Positions 6,811 to 11,308 of a DNA stretch of 11,308 nt are shown here, piece after piece. The stretch covers positions 1-11,308 of the forward strand of contig JALQSZ010000031.1 in the NCBI GenBank assembly GCA_023264135.1, written 5' to 3'. The notes beneath the pieces were generated by a model. It had not been told where the DNA came from, did not search any database, and worked only from the letters and a program-made list of their open reading frames with translations. The stretch comes from Acidimicrobiales bacterium (GTDB taxonomy: Bacteria > Actinomycetota > Acidimicrobiia > Acidimicrobiales > Acidimicrobilacustridaceae). The first letter of the stretch is position 1, and each line of letters begins with the position of its first letter. A program made the position numbers and the translations under genes.

Positions 6811-6829
6811 GTTTCGCTCTTGAGGTGGT

Positions 6830-7516
6830 TCAACCCACGAGCGCGCGACTGGCGAGCACCGTAACGAAGGTGCCGAGAGCCAGAAATGGGCCAAAGGGAA
6901 ACGGTTGGTTCTTCCCTCTCACAACGAGAAGCGCGAGTCCTCCGATGGTTCCGACGGCAAACCCGACGAGGAACAGCCACAGCACAAGGATGAACACATC
7001 AAGCGCCGATGTCGCTTGCCAACCCACCATGAGTCCGAGGACTGCAGCGAATTTCACATCGCCGAATCCCATACCGCGTGGCGAAATGAGGTGAGCGATG
7101 AGGAGGACTGCGAATGCAATGACTGCACCGAGGAAGGCATATCGGCTTCGACCACCATCTCCGTCGCTCACCGATGCGACGATCACCACGACAATCCCAA
7201 GTGCAAGCGTGGGCAGAACCACAACATCGGGAAGGCGATACTCGGTGAGATCAATCGCGCTCGCCAACAACACTGCGCCGAAACCGGCGAGGTAGGCGAA
7301 AAGCTCGAGCCATGACGCATCGGAGAATCTCCATGCAAGCGCCACAAACATCACGAGAGTCATCGAACCGAGGATGAGTGTGCGCTGCGAAATACGCGGC
7401 GTCTCTGAAGGTTGGAAAAGTGGCCGCTCGGTAATGAACGTTGCCGAGAGCCGCGAGATCAGCACTCCACAAGGAAGGGCGAGAACGATGCACACGAGGA
7501 GTCGGATCGTGTCCAT
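6830..7516 (-). CDS. Minimal type IV prepilin peptidase (A24 family), no N-terminal methylase domain
   Basis: Integral-membrane aspartic peptidase of the leader-peptidase/preflagellin-peptidase family; such enzymes trim the positively charged leader of type IV pilin-like proteins at the cytoplasmic face. The protein has 228 residues with about six to seven hydrophobic segments. Both catalytic aspartates are present: Asp89 in SAIDLTEYRLP and Asp153 in GMGFGDVKF. FPFGPFLALG near 206-215 is also typical of the family. The N-terminal region (1-50) has no CxxC zinc motifs and is too short for the methylase domain of full-length PilD. The ATG at 7516 has a weak ribosome site and lies nine bases after the aroE stop. 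An A24-like gene in this place is conserved in Mycobacterium (Rv2551c), so its location among aro genes is not an insertion. No pilin gene is in the window; the substrate is unknown. Confidence 0.88.
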   Translation of the reverse strand: MDTIRLLVCIVLALPCGVLISRLSATFITERPLFQPSETPRISQRTLILGSMTLVMFVALAWRFSDASWLELFAYLAGFGAVLLASAIDLTEYRLPDVVVLPTLALGIVVVIVASVSDGDGGRSRYAFLGAVIAFAVLLIAHLISPRGMGFGDVKFAAVLGLMVGWQATSALDVFILVLWLFLVGFAVGTIGGLALLVVRGKNQPFPFGPFLALGTFVTVLASRALVG

Positions 7517-7525
7517 CGTCGCAAC

Positions 7526-8368
7526 TCAACCCAATTGACTGGCGACCGAGGCCAGCATCACGTCGATTGGGGCCTCGACCCCTGTCCAAAGTTCAAACTG
7601 CACTGCGGCTTGGTGCGCGAGCATCGAAACGCCGTTGGCGACTGAGGCACCTTGCGCTTTCGCAGTCGCAAGCAATGGAGTCTCGAGCGGCTTGTAGACA
7701 ATGTCGACCAAAATCTGACCCTCGTGCAGAACCGACGCGTCGAACGGAACATCCGCTGGAGTGGGAGTTCCCATCCCGACAGACGTTGCGTTCACGATGA
7801 GGTCCGCATCGGCGAAATCAGAATGGGCACCTTCGAGGGCAACGACCTCGCCACGATCGCCAGCGAGTGCAGCAGCGCGTTCCGCACGACCCAATGTGCG
7901 ATTCACAACAACGATTTCCGAAGCACCAGCATCGGCGAGAGCGAGGACGATAGAGCGGGCCGAACCACCGGCACCGAGAACAACGCAACGTTTGCCAGCT
8001 GGATCAAACGAGAATCCGTGCGCAAGTGAGCGCACGAAACCTTCACCGTCGGTGTTGTGTCCAGTCAGAACTCCCCCACTGTTCACGATGCAATTCACTG
8101 CGCCAAGACGTTCTGCAGTTGGAGACAACAGATCGGCGCACGCCGCTGCGCTTTCCTTATGCGGCATCGTGAGGGATAGTCCGTCGATTCCGAGCGCCCG
8201 CACGCCGGCGAATGCATCGGGAAGACGTTCGGCTGCTACTTCAAGCGCGACGTAGGTCCAGTCGAGCCCAACGGCTTCGAATGCCGCGTTCATGAGCGTC
8301 GGTGAAAGCGAATGACGAACGGGATCACCGATCACCGCCGCCAGACGCGTGGCCCCAGTGGGCGCCAT
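7526..8368 (-). CDS. aroE: Shikimate dehydrogenase (NADP+)
   Basis: Reduces 3-dehydroshikimate to shikimate with NADPH, the fourth pathway step. From ATG 8368 it has 280 residues. Seen in order: the substrate serines in GDPVRHSLSP (Ser20/Ser22), catalytic Lys71 in LTMPHKES, Asn92 in AVNCIV, catalytic Asp107 in GHNTDGEGF, the nucleotide loop GAGGSAR (132-138), NRT (156-158) and NGVSMLAHQAAVQFELWTG. The usual SPxxHN reads SPTLMN here, a histidine-to-methionine change near, but not in, the catalytic pair. The ATG shares one base with the mltG stop (TGATG) and follows GAGGAG (8376-8381) by seven bases, so the start is secure; the longer frame from 8476 lies within mltG and is not used. Confidence 0.96.
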   Translation of the reverse strand: MAPTGATRLAAVIGDPVRHSLSPTLMNAAFEAVGLDWTYVALEVAAERLPDAFAGVRALGIDGLSLTMPHKESAAACADLLSPTAERLGAVNCIVNSGGVLTGHNTDGEGFVRSLAHGFSFDPAGKRCVVLGAGGSARSIVLALADAGASEIVVVNRTLGRAERAAALAGDRGEVVALEGAHSDFADADLIVNATSVGMGTPTPADVPFDASVLHEGQILVDIVYKPLETPLLATAKAQGASVANGVSMLAHQAAVQFELWTGVEAPIDVMLASVASQLG

Positions 8369-9684
8369 CAGAACACTCCTCGCGCTTTCGCATCGGCCAC
8401 GGCGCGATTGAAGTCGGACTGACTGTTGGTGAAGTAGTGGTGTCCGTCCTTGTCGGTGAGCACGTAGAACAGCCAATCACCTGGCGCCGGATTCAACGCT
8501 GCATTTATTGAGGCCTGCCCAGGCGAGTTGATTGGCGCGGGCGGAAGGCCCTTTTTGAGTCGCGTGTTGAAGGGCGAATCAGTTTTGAGGTCCGAATCGG
8601 TGAGATTGGTCTTTCGTTTCTGAAGCGCATAGAGCACTGAAGCATCGATGCCGAGGGTTTCACCACGAGCAAGTCGGTTGTAAATCACGCGTGCAATCTT
8701 CGGGCGGTCCTCGTCGACCTTCGCTTCAGACTCAACAAGCGACGCGACGATGAGCGCTTCATAAGGCGAAATTGATTTTGTTCCCGCTACACCTTTGAGC
8801 TTCGCGGTCGCGTCAGGAAGACCTTGCGCCTGTGAGACACGATCGAAAGCGGCGACCATTTGATCGATCAACTTCTGCGCATTCCCAACATCTTGTTGCG
8901 CGATCTCATAAGTCGCAGGGAAGAGGAACCCTTCAAGGTTGCTCGACCCCGCAGGCTGAAGAGATGGATGCGTGTTGGCAAGCGCTGCGTCGAGCGCCGC
9001 TGGATCCATTGTCGGGAACTTCTCAAGCGCAAGCTTCTTGAACTCCGAAACCCACAGTCCTTCACGAACAAGGAACGACACCGTCTTTGGCGGAGGCGGT
9101 CCGGCCTTGAGGATGTCGATGACATCGCCCATCGAACTGTTGACTCGAAGCCCTTCGTAGTCACCAGCCTGGAAGGGATCCCCGCCTTTCCATTTCACGT
9201 ACCACTCAAACACCGTGGCGCTCGAGACAATCTTCTTCTCGGCCAGCGCCGTTGCGATCTGTGATGTCGTTGCGCCCTTGGTGATCGTGAACGCGACTTC
9301 TTCACCTGGAGTTCCGGGATCAATCTTTCCCTTCACCCAGAAACCGGCTGCACCAACAATGAGCGCGAGCACAAGTAACGGGACACCGATCAGCAGCGCC
9401 CATCGTCCACCGCGACCGCCACTTCCGCCGCCCCCCTTCACGGCAACAAACTCGCCGTCATCGCCATCACCATCAGCAACAGTCGGAGCCGGACGGCGCT
9501 CCGATTCTGTGGTCGTAGGCGCAATCGGAGACGCGGGTTGCGGCATTTCGGGAATCGCCGCAGAGTCCGACGAGGCCGGCGCAGGCGTTGAGGGCTCAAG
9601 CCCGAAAAGTTCGAACGGATCTGGTTGTTCGGGCAAGGTTCGCTCTGTGTCGTCGTTAGGAATCAGATTGGGCGACACGGCCAT
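8368..9684 (-). CDS. mltG: Endolytic murein transglycosylase MltG (YceG family)
   Basis: Membrane-anchored lytic transglycosylase that cuts nascent glycan strands and helps set their length. The 438-residue protein has a cytoplasmic tail of about 93 residues rich in Pro, Ala, Ser, Thr and Asp, ending in a glycine-rich stretch (84-93). A single membrane segment (about 95-117) and an extracytoplasmic part with a LysM-like region (about 130-195) and the YceG domain follow. Family motifs include LEGFLFPATYE (250-260), ASLVESEA with the likely catalytic Glu318, RVIYNRL (332-338) and the SPFNTRLKKGLPPAPI block (370-385). The ATG at 9684 overlaps the ruvX end by 29 bases; GTG 9678 is an equally possible start. 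It ends one base into aroE. The same ruvX-mltG-aroE order occurs in Mycobacterium and Streptomyces. Confidence 0.95.
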   Translation of the reverse strand: MAVSPNLIPNDDTERTLPEQPDPFELFGLEPSTPAPASSDSAAIPEMPQPASPIAPTTTESERRPAPTVADGDGDDGEFVAVKGGGGSGGRGGRWALLIGVPLLVLALIVGAAGFWVKGKIDPGTPGEEVAFTITKGATTSQIATALAEKKIVSSATVFEWYVKWKGGDPFQAGDYEGLRVNSSMGDVIDILKAGPPPPKTVSFLVREGLWVSEFKKLALEKFPTMDPAALDAALANTHPSLQPAGSSNLEGFLFPATYEIAQQDVGNAQKLIDQMVAAFDRVSQAQGLPDATAKLKGVAGTKSISPYEALIVASLVESEAKVDEDRPKIARVIYNRLARGETLGIDASVLYALQKRKTNLTDSDLKTDSPFNTRLKKGLPPAPINSPGQASINAALNPAPGDWLFYVLTDKDGHHYFTNSQSDFNRAVADAKARGVF

Positions 9685-10078
9685 CGAGCCATGCCTGCAG
9701 CATCACCGCAGCAGCGACCTGGTCGACCATCTGGCGCTGGGAACGTCCCGGCACCGAACCCTCCTGCAGCAGGCGGGTGGCCGTCACCGTGGTGAGTCGC
9801 TCATCGTAGGGAACCACCGGGATCGATGTCGCCGCGACCAGTTCGGCAATTTCCGAGCGCACCAATTGCGCCGCGGGCCCCTCCGAACCATCGAGCGAGA
9901 GCGGGAGCCCCACGACGAGTGTGTCGACCTCCCATTCAGCGGCGAGTTCAAGAATTTTGCGGTGATCACTGGCGTGATCGGCCGATCGATGCACCGTTTC
10001 GAGCGGAGATGCGACAGTTCCCGAGGACAGGGCGATCCCAATTCGGCGCTCGCCGAAATCGATGCCGAGGGCTCGCAC
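9656..10078 (-). CDS. ruvX: RuvX/YqgF family RNase H-like nuclease
   Basis: RNase H-fold protein historically called a putative Holliday-junction resolvase; the family is now linked to 5'-end processing of pre-16S rRNA. At 140 residues it is typical. The acidic active-site residues appear in GIDFGERRIGIALS (Asp7), in the PYDERLTT motif (Asp/Glu at about 92-93) and in the C-terminal DQVAAAVMLQAWLDGR. The GTG at 10078 shares one base with the alaS stop (TAGTG) and has no clear Shine-Dalgarno match, so translation is probably coupled to alaS. The TAA stop lies 29 bases inside mltG. Confidence 0.95.
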   Translation of the reverse strand: MRALGIDFGERRIGIALSSGTVASPLETVHRSADHASDHRKILELAAEWEVDTLVVGLPLSLDGSEGPAAQLVRSEIAELVAATSIPVVPYDERLTTVTATRLLQEGSVPGRSQRQMVDQVAAAVMLQAWLDGRVAQSDS

Positions 10079-11308
10079 TAGGAGCGAACCGCCGCCCGGA
10101 CAAGATCGAGCGCGTCGTCGAGTGCTTCGGGGTCTTTCCCGCCTGCAACCGCAAGGTCGGCGCTTTTGCCGCCGCCGCCTTTGACCTTTTTGGCCGCATC
10201 AGCGATGAGTTCCGATGCGTTGAGACCTGAGTCGGCAGCAACGGCAGCAACGATCGTGACGCCACCACCTTCGGGTGCAGTACCGAGCACGACTGCCTTG
10301 ATGCCAGCACGATCACGAACTGCAACGGCAAGATCCCGAATTCCGTCGCGATCGAGACCATCGACGCGAGCAATGACGATGCCATCGATTGCTTGATCGG
10401 CAAGCTCGCCGGATCGACCGGCCGCGGCTTGACGTTCCAGATCGCGGATTCGGGTGCGCAGCTCTTTTACTTCTGCGACGCGTCGTTCGACTGCGTCGAC
10501 AAGTTCGTCGGTGGCCACACCCATCGCATCGGAAGCGGCCTTGATGCGACGTTCGTCTTCGCGAAGTCTTTCAAGCGGTCCGGTTCCCGAAACAGCTTCG
10601 ATACGACGAATGTTTGAACCAATCGATGCTTCGCTGATGATCTTGACCGGACCAATATCGCCAAGCGCCTTGACATGGGTACCGCCGCACAATTCCGTGG
10701 AATGCGGACCGGCCTCGAGAACTTTCACGACATCGCCGTACTTGTCGCCAAAGAACGCGATTGCGCCGATTTCCTCGGCCTTGTCCTTCGTGGTCTCGTA
10801 ATGGCGTGCAGGTGAATTCGCAAGAATGTCGGAAGCAACGAGATCTTCGATCGCAACAATTTCGTCGTCACTCAATGCTTCGTAGTGAGAGAAGTCGAAA
10901 CGAAGGCGATCGGGACCAACAAGCGAACCTTGCTGTTTCACGTGATCGCCCAGCGTTTCGCGAAGCGCCCAATGCAGAAGATGCGTTGCGGTGTGATTGC
11001 GTCGAATCGCATCGCGACGTTCGCCATCGATGACGGCGGTAACGGTTTGACCGACTTCAATATCGCCTTCGAGAACTTCAAAACGATGACGAACAACACC
11101 GGGTGCGCCATACAGAGTTTCAACGATGCGGGCACGGCCAGTGGGAGACGTAATCACTCCCGTGTCGCCAACCTGCCCACCTGACTCTGCATAGAACGGC
11201 GTGTGATCAAGCACGATCGAATCGTCGGTAACGGCAAGCACGTTGGCATCGATCGCATAGGAATCATCACCGAGGAATTTCGTTGGTCCGTGTTCAGCGG
11301 AAATCGCC
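10078..11308 (-). CDS. alaS: Alanyl-tRNA synthetase, C-terminal part (runs off right edge)
   Basis: Charges tRNA-Ala and edits mischarged Ser/Gly. About 409 codons are visible up to the window edge; the N-terminal catalytic domain and much of the tRNA-recognition domain lie outside, so the start is not seen. The visible part begins in the linker before the editing domain, with DHTPFYAESGGQVGD. It continues through the editing-site zinc motifs NHTATHLLHW (HxxxH) and ELCGGTHVKALGDIG, then SEASIGSNIRRIEAVSG, a charged coiled-coil-like segment, and the DHHA1/C-Ala domain with KGGGGKSADLAVAGG near the end. The frame stays open upstream of the GTG at 11241, which is therefore internal. Stop TAG at 10078-10080 overlaps ruvX by one base. 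Confidence 0.97.
   Translation of the reverse strand, partial: AISAEHGPTKFLGDDSYAIDANVLAVTDDSIVLDHTPFYAESGGQVGDTGVITSPTGRARIVETLYGAPGVVRHRFEVLEGDIEVGQTVTAVIDGERRDAIRRNHTATHLLHWALRETLGDHVKQQGSLVGPDRLRFDFSHYEALSDDEIVAIEDLVASDILANSPARHYETTKDKAEEIGAIAFFGDKYGDVVKVLEAGPHSTELCGGTHVKALGDIGPVKIISEASIGSNIRRIEAVSGTGPLERLREDERRIKAASDAMGVATDELVDAVERRVAEVKELRTRIRDLERQAAAGRSGELADQAIDGIVIARVDGLDRDGIRDLAVAVRDRAGIKAVVLGTAPEGGGVTIVAAVAADSGLNASELIADAAKKVKGGGGKSADLAVAGGKDPEALDDALDLVRAAVRS

Noticed and set aside
8369..8476. Longer aroE frame starting at 8476
   Set aside because: It would overlap mltG by over 100 bases, while ATG 8368 has a strong GAGGAG ribosome site and begins at the expected N-terminus.
9215..10081. 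288-codon open frame on the plus strand opposite mltG and ruvX
   Set aside because: Low-complexity Pro/Ser-rich translation without any family motif; it mirrors the codon structure of the well-supported minus-strand genes.
1..11308. Foreign island, prophage, defence system, CRISPR array, tRNA or insertion sequence
   Set aside because: All genes are conserved core genes in a known actinobacterial order and tightly spaced on one strand; no direct-repeat arrays, transposase motifs or tRNA-like folds were seen by eye.

Overview
The window is a compact, almost fully coding stretch of housekeeping DNA in which every gene reads on the minus strand. Gene content and order point to a free-living actinobacterium: alaS-ruvX-mltG-aroE-(A24 peptidase)-aroC-aroK-aroB-aroQ-pepQ/pepP-efp-nusB is the order known from Mycobacterium and Streptomyces, followed here by pyrR-pyrB as in Streptomyces. 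Base composition is only moderately G+C-rich and about half the genes start with GTG. An early-branching actinobacterial lineage, for example Acidimicrobiia, would fit, but that placement is an impression and no phylogeny was run.

In transcription order (right to left): the C-terminal part of alanyl-tRNA synthetase (cut by the right edge); RuvX/YqgF; MltG, the membrane-bound endolytic transglycosylase; shikimate dehydrogenase AroE; a minimal type IV prepilin peptidase (A24); chorismate synthase AroC; shikimate kinase AroK; 3-dehydroquinate synthase AroB; type II dehydroquinase AroQ; an M24 Xaa-Pro peptidase; elongation factor P; NusB. After a 72-base gap come PyrR and the N-terminal 246 residues of aspartate carbamoyltransferase PyrB (cut by the left edge). 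Five of the seven shikimate-pathway enzymes are present (AroB, AroQ, AroE, AroK, AroC); the DAHP synthase and EPSP synthase steps are not in view. Most junctions overlap by 1 or 4 bases, so translational coupling is likely. No intergenic gap exceeds 72 bases and I saw no RNA gene, CRISPR array or insertion sequence.

The most interesting place is the pyrR 5' region (about 1230-1370). On the minus strand, within about 130 bases, it holds a -10-like hexamer, an RNA hairpin whose loop closely matches the known PyrR-binding-loop consensus, a strong Shine-Dalgarno sequence with a GTG start in a small hairpin, and then a textbook intrinsic terminator (GC-rich stem plus U-tract) that lies inside the pyrR reading frame (codons 9-17). 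Ten bases of the PyrR-binding loop can also pair with the loop and 3' arm of the terminator. This looks like a PyrR-controlled attenuator embedded in coding sequence, possibly combining the Bacillus (transcription attenuation) and mycobacterial (translational repression) modes. The rest of the window is well-conserved core metabolism with intact active sites.
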